Assembly: GCF_014650715.1 (NCBI RefSeq)
Contig: NZ_BMVM01000012.1
Span: 62,001 to 126,000, forward strand
DNA length: 64,000 bases
Direction: 5' to 3'
DNA from: Streptomyces bluensis
Lineage (GTDB): Bacteria; Actinomycetota; Actinomycetes; Streptomycetales; Streptomycetaceae
The notes under the pieces are model-generated. The model made no database searches, was not told where the DNA came from, and saw only the letters and a list, made by a program, of their open reading frames with translations. How positions within the stretch are numbered: position 1 is the stretch's first letter; the number at the start of each line of letters is the position of its first letter. A program made the position numbers and the translations under genes. Shown here piece after piece: positions 27,150-38,800 of the stretch.

Positions 27150-30100
27150 GTGACGACCGACGAGAACCAACTCCGCCAGTACCTCAAGCGTGCGGTCGCC
27201 GACGCCCGCGCGAGCCGCAAGCGGCTGCGTGAGGTGGAGGAGCGGGAGCAGGAGCCGATCGCGATCATCGGGATGGCGTGCCGCTACCCCGGCGGCGTGC
27301 GCTCCCCGGAGCAGCTGTGGCAGGTCGTCGCCGACGGCGTCGACGCGGTGTCGGCCTTTCCCGAGGGCCGCGGCTGGGACGTCGACGACCTCTACGACCC
27401 CGACCCGGACGCGGTCGGCAAGTCGTACACCCGGTACGGCGGTTTCCTGCACGACGCGGACCTGTTCGACCCGGAGTTCTTCGGGATGTCGCCCCGCGAG
27501 GCCCTGGCCACCGACCCCCAGCAGCGGCTGCTCCTGGAGACCGCCTGGGAGGCGTTCGAGCGGGCGCGGATCGTGCCGGAGTCGGTGCGGGGCAGCCGTA
27601 CCGGGGTGTTCGTCGGGGCGATGTACAACGACTACGGCTCGCGGCCCCATCTGCCGGCCGAGGAGTTCGAGGGCTACCTCTACGGCGGCAGCGCGGGCAG
27701 TGTCGCCTCGGGCCGGCTCGCCTACACCTTCGGTCTGGAGGGCCCGGCGGTCACGGTCGACACCGCGTGCTCGTCCTCGCTGGTCGCCCTGCATCTGGCG
27801 GCGACGGCGCTGCGCCGGGGGGAGGCCGATCTCGCACTGGCCGGCGGGGTGACGGTGATGTCCACGCCCACGTCGTTCGTGGAGTTCTCCCGGCTGCGCG
27901 GGCTGTCGCCCGACGGGCGGTGCCGGTCCTTCGCCGCGTCCGCCGACGGCACCGGCTGGGCCGAGGGCGCCGGTCTGCTGCTGCTCGCCCGGCTGTCCGA
28001 CGCACGGCGCGAGGGCCGTCCCGTGCTGGCCGTGATCCGGGGGTCGGCGATCAACCAGGACGGCGCCAGCAACGGGCTCACCGCGCCCAACGGCCCCGCC
28101 CAGGAACGGGTGATCCGTCAGGCGCTCACGAGCGCGGGGCTGTCGCCGGCCGATGTCGACGCGGTCGAGGCGCACGGCACGGGGACGACGCTCGGCGACC
28201 CGATCGAGGCGCGGGCCCTGCTCGCCACGTACGGCAAGGAACGGCCCGCCGACCGGCCGCTCTGGCTGGGCTCGCTCAAGTCCAACATCGGACACGCGCA
28301 GGCCGCGGCCGGCGTCGGCGGCATCATCAAGATGGTCGAGGCGATCCGCCACGGGGTCCTCCCGAAGACCCTGCACGCCGAGGAGCCCTCCCCGCACATC
28401 GACTGGGACACCGGCGCGCTCGCCCTCCTCACCGAGCCCCGCACCTGGCCGGAGACCGGACGCCCCCGCCGCGCCGCGGTCTCGTCGTTCGGTTTCAGTG
28501 GCACGAACGCCCACGTGATCGTGGAGGAGGCGACGGAGGACACGACGACGACGGAGGCGGGTGAGGGAGCCGAGGGCACCGTCGCGGACGCTGCACAGCA
28601 TCCCGCCCAAGGCGAGTCCTCCGCCTGGCCCGGCCGCCCCCTGCCGCTGGTCCTGTCCGGCAAGGGCGAGCACGCCCTCGCCGCGCGGGCCCGGCAGGTG
28701 CTCGACCACCTGGCCGTCGACCCCGCCTCCGCCGTCGACATCGCCCACTCCCTGGTCACCACGCGGGCCGCGTTGGACGACCGGGCCGTGGTCGTCGGCG
28801 CCGATCTGGACGCGCTGACCGCCGGGCTGGCCGCGCTCGCCGAGGGCAGCGGGGCTCCGAACGTGGTGCGCGGTGATCGTGCGGGGGCGTCTCGGGTGGC
28901 GTTCGTGTTTCCCGGGCAGGGGTCCCAGTGGGCCGGTATGGCGGCCGAACTGCTCGACGCCTCACCGGTGTTCGCGGCAGCCATGGCCGACTGCGCGGCG
29001 GCGCTGGCACCGGTCACCGACTGGGATCTGATCGAGACCGTACGGGCCCGGCAGCCGCTGGAGCGGGTGGACGTGATCCAGCCGACGCTGTGGGCGATCA
29101 TGGTGTCGCTCGCGGCGGTGTGGCGCGCCCACGGGGTGCGGCCCGCCGCCGTGATCGGCCACTCCCAGGGGGAGATCGCCGCCGCGTGCGTGGCCGGCGC
29201 GCTGTCCCTGGCCGACGGCGCCCGGGTCGTGGCCCTGCGTGCCCGCGCCATCGCCGAGGACCTCTCCGGCCGGGGTGGCATGATGTCGGTCGCGCTGCCC
29301 GAACCCCGCGTGCGCGAACTGATCGACGGCTACGGCGGCCGGGTCGCGGTGGCCGCCGTCAACGGCGCCGCGTCCGTGGTGCTCTCCGGTGACGCCGACG
29401 CCCTCGACGAGCTGCGCGAGACGGTGGTGGCCGACGGCGGCCGTGCCAAGCGCCTCCCGGTGGACTACGCCTCGCACTGCGCGCACGTCGAGTCGATCCG
29501 TGAGCGGCTGCTGGCCGACCTGGCGGGCATCGAGGCCCGCCCCTCCGAGGTGCCGTTCTACTCCACCGTCACCGGCGGCCTGTTCGACACCACCGGTCTG
29601 GACGCCACGTACTGGTACACCAACCTGCGGCAGAGCGTGCTGTTCGAGCCGACCACGCGGACCCTGCTGGACGGCGGCCACGGTGTCTTCGTCGAGTGCA
29701 GCCCGCACCCGGTACTGCTGCACAGCATCGAGGAGACCGCCGACGCCGTGGGCACGGCGGTCATCGGCCTCGGCTCGCTCCGCCGTGACCAGGGCGGGCC
29801 CGACCGGGTGCTGGCCGCGCTGGGCGAGGCCTTCGTGGCCGGGGTCCCGGTGAACTGGCCGGTGGTGTTCGAGGGCCTGCCGGTGCGCCCCGTCGAGCTG
29901 CCGACCTACCCGTTCCAGCGCGAGCGGTACTGGCTGGAGCAGTCGGCACCCACGTACGCGGCGGGCCCCGGCCCCTCGGACCACCCCCTGCTGGGTACGG
30001 CGGTCACGGTGGCCGGCGCCGACGAGGTGCTGTTCACCGGCCGGGTCGCGGCGGCCGCCCAGCCGTGGCTGTCCGGGCACACCGTGTCCGGCACCGTCGT

Positions 30101-32804
30101 GCTGCCGTCGGCGGCCCTGGTGGACGCGGTGGCCCGGGCGGGCACCGAGGTGGCCTGCCCGGTGGTGGACGAACTGGCCGTGCGGGCCCCGCTCGCCGTC
30201 CCCGACACCGGTGATGTCCCGCTCCAGGTGCGGGTCGGCGCACCGGACGACTCGGGCCGGCGCCCCGTCACCGTGCACGCCCTGCCGGACCCCGGCACCG
30301 GGGAGTGGGCGGAGCTGGCCTCCGGGACCCTGCGCGCCGAGGACGGAACGGCCGCCGGCCCAGTGCCCCAACAGGCAACGTTCGCCCCGTCGCGACGCCC
30401 GGCCCTTGACGGGCAAACGTTGCCTGCCGGGGCACTAGGGCCTGCTGCGGGGAGCGCCGACGGCGTCGAGGTGCGGCTCCCGGAGGAGCACGCCGCCGAC
30501 GCCGGCCGTCACCTCCTGCACCCGGCGCTGCTGGAGGCCGCGCTCGCGGTGGACGGGGGCGAGCCGTTCGCGGTCCGCTGGCGCGGGGTGCGGCTGCACT
30601 CCCCCGGCGCGACGGCCGTACGGGCCCGGCTGTCCCCGGCCGGGGAGAGCGCCGGGGAGGCCGTCGTGGGGGAGGGGGCTGTGGAGGAAGGGGCCGCGGA
30701 GGAGGGTGCCGTGTCCCTCGTGCTGACCGGCCCGGACGGGGCGCCCGTCGCCACCGTCGACTCCGTCGTCCGGCGCTCCCCCGAGCCGTCGGACCTCATC
30801 GGCGGCCCCGGCCCGCTGCGGGCCCTGCACCACGTCGCCTGGACGCCGCTCACTCCCCGTCGGCCGGACCGGCCGGTCGCCTGGGCGGCCCTCGGGCATC
30901 TGCCGGACGAGGAGCCCGGCGTCTCGTACGCGGCACACGGGGCGTACGACGGCGAGTCCGGCGTCCCCTCCTACGAGGACCTCGCCGCCCTCGGCCGTGC
31001 GGTCGAGTCCGGTACGGCGGTCGACGCCCTCCTCGTCCATCTCCCGGCGGCCGGCAACGACACCGAGGTCGTGGACGGTGTGCACTCGGCGACCGGGAGG
31101 GCGCTGGCCCTGCTCCAGGCATGGCTGGCCGACGAGCGGCTGGCCGCGACCCGGCTCGTGCTGGTCACCAGGGGCGCGGTGGCCGCCACGGCCGGCGAGG
31201 TGCCGCACCTCGGCGCGGCGGCGGTCCAGGGCCTGGTGCGCTCGGCGCAGTCGGAGAACCCGGACCGGATCGTCCTCGTGGACGCCCCCGGCGCGGGCGC
31301 CGATGCCTCGCACGTCCCCCTGGCGCTCCTGGCCGCCCTGCTCGCCACGGACGAACCGCAGGCCGCCGTACGCGACGGCCGGCTCCTGGTGCCCCGGCTG
31401 CACCGGGTCGCCCGGGCCGACGCGGGCGACGGCACGGCCCCCCGCTGGCGCCCGGACGGCACGGTCCTCGTCACCGGCGGCACGGGGGCGCTCGGCGCCG
31501 CGGTGGCCCGGCACCTCGTCGTCGAGCACGGCGTCCGGCGGCTGGTGCTGGCCTCCCGCCGGGGCGAACGGGCGCCGGGGGCCGAGGAGTTGCGTGCCGA
31601 GCTCACCGGGCTCGGGGCCCAGGTGCGGATCGCGGCGTGCGATGTCGCCGACCGCGACGCGCTCAAGGCGCTGCTCTCCGAGATACCGGCCGAGCACGCG
31701 CTGACCGGTGTCGTGCACGCGGCCGGGGTCCTGGACAACGATCTGCTCCCGGCGCTGACGTCCGGTCAGCTGGAGGCGGCGCTGGGCCCGAAGGCGGACG
31801 CCGCGTGGCATCTGCACGAGCTGACCCTTGAGGAGGAGCTGGCGGCGTTCGTGCTGTTCTCCTCGGTCGTGGGCGTGTTCGGCGGCCCGGGCCAGGCCAA
31901 CTACGCGGCGGCCGGGGCCTTCCTGGACGCGCTGGCGGAGCGGCGCCGCGCCGAGGGCCTGCCGGCGAGCTCACCGGCCTGGGGGCTGTGGGAGGTCGAG
32001 GGCGGGATCAACGCGGGGCTGACCCCGGCCGACCGGTCCCGTTTCGCCCGCGACGGCTTCGTACCGACGAGCACGGCGGAGGGGCTGGCGCTGTTCGACG
32101 CGGTGCTGACGGTACGTCACCCGGCTCTCACGGCGGTGCCGTTCGACCTGGCGGCCGTACGGGCCGTGGGCGGTCCGGTGCCACCGCTGCTGCGGGCCCT
32201 GGTGCCGGTGGCCGAGCGCCGCCCGGAGCGGGCCGGCGCCGAGAAGGGAGTGCCTCTCGCGGAGCGGCTCGCCGGGATGGACGCGGGCGAGCGGCGGGAG
32301 TTCGTGCTGGACCTGGTGCGCGGCGAGGTGGCCATCGTGCTGGGCTTCCGCGACCCGGCCGCCGTCGAGACCCAACGGCCCTTCCAGGAGCTGGGGTTCG
32401 ACTCGCTCACCGGTGTGCAGCTGCGCAACCGGCTGAGCGCGGTCAGCGGCGTCCGGCTGCCGGCGACCGCGGTGTTCGACCATCCGACCCCGGCGGCCCT
32501 CACCGCGTTCCTGCTCGCCGGGCTCGGGTCCGGGGAGGAGCCCGCCGAGCGATCCCCGCTCCTCGCCGAGCTCGACAAGCTGGAGGAGATCCTCTCGACG
32601 GCCGGCGACACCGAGAACACGGGTGCCGCCGACGCGGACGAACGCGCCGCCGTCACCGTCCGGTTGCAGACGATCCTGTCGCGCTGGATGGACGCCTGGG
32701 GCGGCACGCCCGGCGACTCCGGCCCGGCGGACCCGCTGGAGTCGGCCTCGACCGACGAGCTCCTCGACTTCATCGACAACGAGCTCGGCCGCGCGGGCAG
32801 CTGA
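27150..32804 (+). CDS. Modular type I PKS 2: module 3 (KS-AT-inactive DH-KR-ACP), methylmalonyl-specific AT
   Basis: 1884 aa. An N-terminal docking helix (1-30) receives the chain from PKS1. KS Cys207 in DTACSSS. AT (575-880) carries GHSQGE (Gly670) and YASH (Tyr773), the methylmalonyl pair, the only one in this assembly line. DH (945-1220): His977 in HTVSGTVVLP is kept, but the GYxYGPxF block is gone, the catalytic Asp is Glu1129 (LLEAAL), and residues about 1070-1098 are encoded by a palindromic element, so the DH is probably dead. KR (1430-1610): GGTGALG, Ser and Tyr1585 are kept, but the YxxxN Asn is Gly1589 (YAAAG), so reduction is doubtful. ACP Ser1752; C-terminal docking segment (1790-1884). 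GTG start with GGAG nine bases upstream. Expected product: a 2-methyl-3-oxo (or 3-hydroxy) tetraketide thioester. Confidence 0.95.
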   Translation: MTTDENQLRQYLKRAVADARASRKRLREVEEREQEPIAIIGMACRYPGGVRSPEQLWQVVADGVDAVSAFPEGRGWDVDDLYDPDPDAVGKSYTRYGGFLHDADLFDPEFFGMSPREALATDPQQRLLLETAWEAFERARIVPESVRGSRTGVFVGAMYNDYGSRPHLPAEEFEGYLYGGSAGSVASGRLAYTFGLEGPAVTVDTACSSSLVALHLAATALRRGEADLALAGGVTVMSTPTSFVEFSRLRGLSPDGRCRSFAASADGTGWAEGAGLLLLARLSDARREGRPVLAVIRGSAINQDGASNGLTAPNGPAQERVIRQALTSAGLSPADVDAVEAHGTGTTLGDPIEARALLATYGKERPADRPLWLGSLKSNIGHAQAAAGVGGIIKMVEAIRHGVLPKTLHAEEPSPHIDWDTGALALLTEPRTWPETGRPRRAAVSSFGFSGTNAHVIVEEATEDTTTTEAGEGAEGTVADAAQHPAQGESSAWPGRPLPLVLSGKGEHALAARARQVLDHLAVDPASAVDIAHSLVTTRAALDDRAVVVGADLDALTAGLAALAEGSGAPNVVRGDRAGASRVAFVFPGQGSQWAGMAAELLDASPVFAAAMADCAAALAPVTDWDLIETVRARQPLERVDVIQPTLWAIMVSLAAVWRAHGVRPAAVIGHSQGEIAAACVAGALSLADGARVVALRARAIAEDLSGRGGMMSVALPEPRVRELIDGYGGRVAVAAVNGAASVVLSGDADALDELRETVVADGGRAKRLPVDYASHCAHVESIRERLLADLAGIEARPSEVPFYSTVTGGLFDTTGLDATYWYTNLRQSVLFEPTTRTLLDGGHGVFVECSPHPVLLHSIEETADAVGTAVIGLGSLRRDQGGPDRVLAALGEAFVAGVPVNWPVVFEGLPVRPVELPTYPFQRERYWLEQSAPTYAAGPGPSDHPLLGTAVTVAGADEVLFTGRVAAAAQPWLSGHTVSGTVVLPSAALVDAVARAGTEVACPVVDELAVRAPLAVPDTGDVPLQVRVGAPDDSGRRPVTVHALPDPGTGEWAELASGTLRAEDGTAAGPVPQQATFAPSRRPALDGQTLPAGALGPAAGSADGVEVRLPEEHAADAGRHLLHPALLEAALAVDGGEPFAVRWRGVRLHSPGATAVRARLSPAGESAGEAVVGEGAVEEGAAEEGAVSLVLTGPDGAPVATVDSVVRRSPEPSDLIGGPGPLRALHHVAWTPLTPRRPDRPVAWAALGHLPDEEPGVSYAAHGAYDGESGVPSYEDLAALGRAVESGTAVDALLVHLPAAGNDTEVVDGVHSATGRALALLQAWLADERLAATRLVLVTRGAVAATAGEVPHLGAAAVQGLVRSAQSENPDRIVLVDAPGAGADASHVPLALLAALLATDEPQAAVRDGRLLVPRLHRVARADAGDGTAPRWRPDGTVLVTGGTGALGAAVARHLVVEHGVRRLVLASRRGERAPGAEELRAELTGLGAQVRIAACDVADRDALKALLSEIPAEHALTGVVHAAGVLDNDLLPALTSGQLEAALGPKADAAWHLHELTLEEELAAFVLFSSVVGVFGGPGQANYAAAGAFLDALAERRRAEGLPASSPAWGLWEVEGGINAGLTPADRSRFARDGFVPTSTAEGLALFDAVLTVRHPALTAVPFDLAAVRAVGGPVPPLLRALVPVAERRPERAGAEKGVPLAERLAGMDAGERREFVLDLVRGEVAIVLGFRDPAAVETQRPFQELGFDSLTGVQLRNRLSAVSGVRLPATAVFDHPTPAALTAFLLAGLGSGEEPAERSPLLAELDKLEEILSTAGDTENTGAADADERAAVTVRLQTILSRWMDAWGGTPGDSGPADPLESASTDELLDFIDNELGRAGS
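30357..30442. repeat. 86-bp imperfect palindromic element inside the module 3 DH coding sequence
   Basis: The arms starting at GGCCCAGTGCCCC (30357) and ending CACTAGGGCC (30442) pair over about 34 bp with a handful of mismatches and single-base bulges; the core AGGCAACGTT/AACGTTGCCT is exact. The loop is about 16 nt. It stays in frame and encodes a low-complexity stretch unlike any DH. The structure suggests a small mobile palindromic unit or MITE-like insertion. No clear target-site duplication was seen, and no second copy was noticed in the window. Confidence 0.8.
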
Positions 32805-32897
32805 TGCCGCGCCGAACCGTCGTCCCGCACGCCCCCCGATGTCCCGCACCGCTGTCACTGCCGTCACTGCCGTCCCCGAGAAGATGTGAGTTGTCCC

Positions 32898-35800
32898 ATG
32901 GCGGATGAGAAGAAGCTGGCCGACTACCTGAAATGGGTCACGGCCGACCTGCGGAAGGCACGCAGCCGCATCGCCGAGCTGGAGTCCGGACGGCTGGAGC
33001 CGGTCGCGATCGTCGGCATGGCCTGCCGCTACCCCGGCGGAGTGGCCTCGGCCGACGATCTGTGGCGGCTGGTCTCCGAGGGCCGGGACGCCATCTCGGA
33101 GTTCCCCGCCGACCGGGGCTGGGACCTGGAGGGGCTGTACGACGCCGACCCGGACACGCCCGGCACGTCGTACACCCGCGAGGGCGGGTTCCTGGACGGC
33201 GCGGCCGACTTCGACGCCGCGTTCTTCGGGATCTCCCCGCGTGAGGCGCTGTCGATGGACCCACAGCAGCGGGTGCTGCTGGAGACCGCCTGGGAGACCT
33301 TCGAGCAGGCGGGCATCGACCCGACGGGGCTGAAGACGTCCGGCGTGGGTGTCTTCGTCGGCGCGGTGGACCAGACGTACCTCGGTCTGGAAGGGCCCGA
33401 GGAGTTCGAGGGCTATCTGATGACCGGCAAGCTCAGCAGTGTGGTCTCCGGCCGGGTCTCGTACTCGCTCGGGTTCGAGGGGCCCGCCGTCACGGTGGAC
33501 ACGGCGTGCTCGTCGTCGCTGGTCGCGCTGCATCTCGCGGCGCAGTCCGTGCGCAGCGGGGAGTCGGCGCTCGCCCTGGCGGGCGGGGTGACGATCAGTG
33601 GTACGCCGGGCGGGTTCGTCGACTTCTCCCGGCAGCGGGGCCTCGCCGCCGACGGACGGTGCAAGTCGTTCGCGGCCGCCGCCGACGGGACCAGCTGGTC
33701 GGAGGGCGTGGGCCTGCTCCTCGTGGAACGGCTCTCCGACGCCGTACGCAACGGACATCGCGTCCTGGCCGTGCTGCGGGCCAGCGCCGTCAACCAGGAC
33801 GGCGCCTCCAACGGGCTGACCGCGCCCAGCGGCCCCTCCCAGGAGCGGGTCATCCGCCAGGCGCTCGCCGAGGCGCGGCTGGACGCGTCCGACGTGGACG
33901 CGGTCGAGGCGCACGGCACCGGCACCCGGCTGGGCGACCCCATCGAGGCGCAGGCGCTGCTGGGCACGTACGGCGCGGCCCACCCGGCGGAGCGCCCGCT
34001 GTACCTGGGGTCGCTGAAGTCCAACATCGGGCACGCGGTCGCCGCGGCCGGGGTGGGCGGCGTCATCAAGATGATCCAGGCGATACGGCACGGGGTGCTG
34101 CCCAGGACCCTGCACGTCGACCGGCCGACACCGCTGGTCGACTGGTCCGACGGCGCGGTGGAACTGCTGACCGAGGAGCGCCCCTGGCCGCACACGGGCC
34201 GCCCGCGCCGGGCCGCCGTCTCCGCGTTCGGGGTGAGCGGCACCAACGCCCACGTGATCATCGAGCAGGCCCCCGAGCCGACGGAGGCACCGGCGGACAC
34301 GACGCGCCCGGCGAACGCGTCGACCGCGACGCCGTCCTCCGGCGTCGCGGCCACCGCCCCTGCGACCGCCCCCTCCACGGACGCGGCCTCGGACGTCGGC
34401 ACCGCCGCTCCCCCGGTCCCCCTCCCCGCCATCCCCTGGACCCTGTCCGCGCGGACGGCCGTTGCCGTGCGGGCGCAGGCGGAGCGGCTGGCCGAGTTCG
34501 TCGAGCGGCATCCTGAGGTGCCGGCCGAGGACGTGGCGCACGCACTGGCCACCACGCGGGCCGGGCTGGAGCACCGGGCCGTGGTGGTGGGCGCCGATCG
34601 CGCCGAACTCCTCGCCGCGCTGAGCGCGTTCACGCCGGACGAGGTGGCCCCGGTCCTGCCGCGGGGCGCGACCAGCACGGGCAAGCTGGGCTTCCTGTTC
34701 ACGGGACAGGGGGCCCAGCGCGCCGCGATGGGCCTCGAACTGCACGCCGCGTTCCCGGCGTTCACGGCCGCCTTCGACGAGGTGTGCGCGCACCTCGACC
34801 CGCTGCTGGACCGGCCGCTGCGCGAGGTGATCGCGTCGGGCGACCGGCTCGACGAGACCGGGTACGCGCAGCCCGCGCTGTTCGCCGTCGAGGTCGCGCT
34901 GTTCCGGCTGTTCGCGTCCTGGGGCGTACGGCCCGACCTGCTCGCCGGGCACTCGATCGGCGAGCTGTCCGCCGCGCATGTGGCGGGCGTCCTCACCCTC
35001 GCGGACGCGGCGGCCGTGGTGGCCGCCCGGGGCCGGCTGATGCAGGCCCTGCCGAGGGGCGGGGCGATGGTGGCGCTGCAGGCCACGGCCGACGAGGTCG
35101 AGCCGCTCCTCGCCGGGGCCGGCGGACGCGTGGGCGTCGCGGCGCTCAACGGCCCGTCGTCCACGGTCGTGTCGGGCGACGACGACGCGGTCTCCGCGAT
35201 CACGTCCACGGTCCGCTCCTGGGGTCGCGCGACCAAGCGGCTGGTGGTCAGCCACGCGTTCCACTCCCCCCTGATGGAGCCGATGCTGGAGGAGTTCGGC
35301 CGGGTCGTGCGGGGCGTGACCCTGAACGCGCCGGAGATCCCCCTGGTGTCCACGGTCACCGGCCGCATCGCCACCGAGGCGGACCTGCGTGCGCCCGACT
35401 ACTGGATCCAGCAGGTACGGCAGCCGGTCCGCTTCGTGGACGCGGTCCGCACCCTCGCCGAGCGGCAGGTGACCACCACTCTGGAGCTGGGCCCGGCCGG
35501 GGTGCTCACGGCGATGGTCGACGACTGTGTGTCCGGCGCCGGTGCCGTGACCGCCGTGGCCGCCCTACGGTCCGGCCCGTCCGAGCCCATGGCCGCGGTG
35601 GCGGCGCTGGGGCGGCTGTGGAGCGCGGGCGTGCCCGTTGACTGGCCGGCCTTCTTCGCCCCGGCCGGGCCCCGGCGGCGGGTGGACCTGCCGAGCTACG
35701 CGTTCCAGCGGAAGCGGTACTGGCTGGAGTCCGGCCCCGCCGAGGCGTCCGGGCGTTCCGGGGGCGCGGCCGGCCATCCGCTGGTGGACGCGGCGGTCGA

Positions 35801-38800
35801 GATCGCCGGCCGTGACGAGCTGGTCCTCACCGCCCGGCTGACGGCCCGATCGGCTCCGTGGCTCGCCGGGCACACCCGGCAGGCCGAGGTCGTGCTCCCC
35901 GTCTCCGCGCTGCTGGACGTGGTGGTCCGCGCGGCCGACGAGGTCGGCTGCACGGTCGTGGACGAGCTGACCGTACGCCGACCGATCGTCCTCCCCGAAC
36001 GCTCCCGTGTCCGTGTCCAGTTGTCCGTCGGCGCGCCGGACGCCACGGGCACCCGCGCCTTCACCGTCCACACGGGGGCCGACGAGGACCACCCGGCGTG
36101 GACCGTCGCCGCCTCGGGGACCTTGAGCCCTGTCGGCCGGGAGGCCCCGTTCGAGCTGGGGGCGTGGCCGCCGGCGGGCGCGGAGGCCCTGGACGCGGCC
36201 GAGGGGGAGCGGGCGGCGTACCCGGGTGTCTCGGCGGTGTGGCACCGCGACGGGGAGCTGTTCGCCGAGGTCGCGCTGGACGAGGACACGGACGTCGACG
36301 GGTACGGGCTGCACCCGGCGCTGCTGGAGGCCGCCCTGCACGGCACGCTGCTCGCGGCCGGGCGGGCCGGGGTCGTCACGGAGGTGCGCGGGGCCCGGCT
36401 GCACGCGGTCGGCGCCGGCGCGCTGCGGGTGCGGCTGACCCCCGGCGCCGAGGGCGGCTGGGCGGTACGGCTCGCCGACCCGTCCGGGCGGCCGGTGGCG
36501 TCGATCGCCTCGGCCGTCGCCCGCCCGGTCGACGCGGCCGAGGTCGCCGTGGCCCGGTCGCGTCCGCTGGACTCGCTGTTCCGGGTCGACTGGAACCCGG
36601 TCGTTCCGGAGGACCGGGACCGCGCCGCGATGGCCGTGCTGGAGACGGGCAGCGGGGATCTCGGGTTCGAGGACGTCCGCAGGTTCGCCGATGTCGACGC
36701 GGCGCTGGACTCGCCGGTCCCGTTCGACGCGCTGCTCGCCCCGTTCGTGTTCGCGCCGGGCGGTGACGTGGCGGCGCGGGCGCAGGAGGCGACACGGCGG
36801 GCGCTGGCCCTCGTCCGGTCGTGGCCGTCCAACGAGCGGTCCGCGGACACCCCGCTGGTCGTGGTGACCCGGGGCGCGGTCGCCACCGGCCGGGGCGCCG
36901 ACCGGCGGGCCGGGGTGTCCGACCTGGTCGCCGCCCCGGTGTGGGGTCTGCTGCGTTCGGCCCAGTCGGAGATGCCCGGCCGGATCGTGCTGGTCGACCT
37001 GGACGACGACCCGGCGTCGGCGCAGGCCCTGCCCTCGATCGTCGCCTCCGGCGAACCCCAGGTCGCCGTGCGCGGCGGCACGGTGCTGGTCCCGCGTGTG
37101 GCCCGCCTGGCGCCGGCCGACGACGTGCCGGCGCCCACGCCCTGGCGGCGCGACGGCACGGTCCTGATCACCGGTGGTACGGGCGCGCTGGGTGCCCTCT
37201 TCGCGCGGCACCTCGTCCGGGAGCACGGGGTGTCCCGGCTGCTGCTGGTCAGCCGCAGCGGCCCGGCGGCCCCCGGTGCGGACGAACTCGCCGACGAGCT
37301 GGCCGAGCTGGGCGCCAAGGTGACGATCACGGCGTGCGACCTGGCGGACCGGGAGGCCCTCGCCACCCTCCTCGCGACCGTTCCGGCGGAGCATCCGCTC
37401 ACCGGGGTCGTGCACACGGCCGGGGTGAACGACGACGGGATGATCGCGGCCCTGACCCCCGAACGGCTGGCGGCCGTGCTGCGCCCCAAGGTGGACGCGG
37501 CGTGGAACCTGCACGAGCTGACGCGCGGTCATGATCTGTCGGCGTTCGTGCTGTTCTCGTCGGTGGCGGGTCTCGTGGGCGGTCCAGGCCAGGCCAACTA
37601 CGCCGCCGCGAACACCTTCCTCGACGCGCTCGCCGAGCACCGTGCCGCCGGCGGTCTGCCCGCGACCTCGCTGGCGTGGGGCCTGTGGGACGCGGCGGGC
37701 GGCATGGGCGGCGTCCTCAGCGAGGCCGACCTGAAGCGGATCGCCCGTACCGGTCTGCTGCCGGTGACCGAGGAGCACGGCCCGGCCCTCCTCGACGCCG
37801 CGCTGCGGCTGGGCCGGCCGGCGCTCGTGGCCACACCCCTCGACGTGGCCGCCCTGCGCGCCCGCCCCGCCCAGGTCCCGATCGTCCTCGCCGGTCTGGC
37901 GCGGACACCGGCCCGCCCGTCCGCCCGGGGCGACGCCGCGGGCACGCGGTCGCTGGCGCAGCGCCTCGACGGGCTGCCGGGGGACCGGCAGCGGGAGGTC
38001 GTGGCGGAGTTCGTGCGCGGCGAGGTCGCCCTGGTGCTCGGGCACCGCGACGCGTCCGCGATCGGCGCCGACCGGCTCTTCACCGAACTCGGCTTCGACT
38101 CGCTGATCTCGGTGGAGCTGCGCAACCGGCTCAGCGCCGCGACGGGACTGCGGCTCTCCGCCTCCGTGGTCTTCGAGCACCCCACTCCGGCCGCGCTGAC
38201 GAGGCACCTGTGCGCCGAACTGCTCACGAACACTCCGGAAGCGGCCCCCGCCACAGCCGCCGTGGACTTCGCCGCGGAGGTGCGGCTCGACGACGACGTA
38301 CGGCCGGCCGACGAGATCAGCCGGGTCTGCGTCGACCCCCGCGAGATCCTGCTGACCGGCGCCACCGGGTTCCTCGGGGCGTTCCTCCTGCGCGACCTGA
38401 TGCGCTCGACGCGGGCCCGTGTGCACTGCCTGGTGCGCGGCACCGACCGGGCCGACGCCGAACGGCGGCTGCGAGCGAACCTGGAGTGGTACGAGGTCCT
38501 CGACGAGGTGGACCCGGACCGGATCTCCGTGGTCGTCGGCGACCTCTCCGCGCCCCGGCTGGGGCTGACGGAGGACGAGTTCGACGATCTGGCGCGCTTC
38601 GTCGACGTCGTCTACCACGCGGGCGCCACGGTGAGCTGGCTGCGGCCGTACACCGAGCTGCGGCGGCCCAACGTGGACGGCACGCGGGAGGTGCTGCGGC
38701 TGGCCGCCCGGCACCGCACCGTGCCCGTGCACCACGTCTCGACGAGCGGTGTCTTCCCGGCGCCGGCGCCCGGTGCCGAAGGGGTCCCGGCGAAGGCGAC

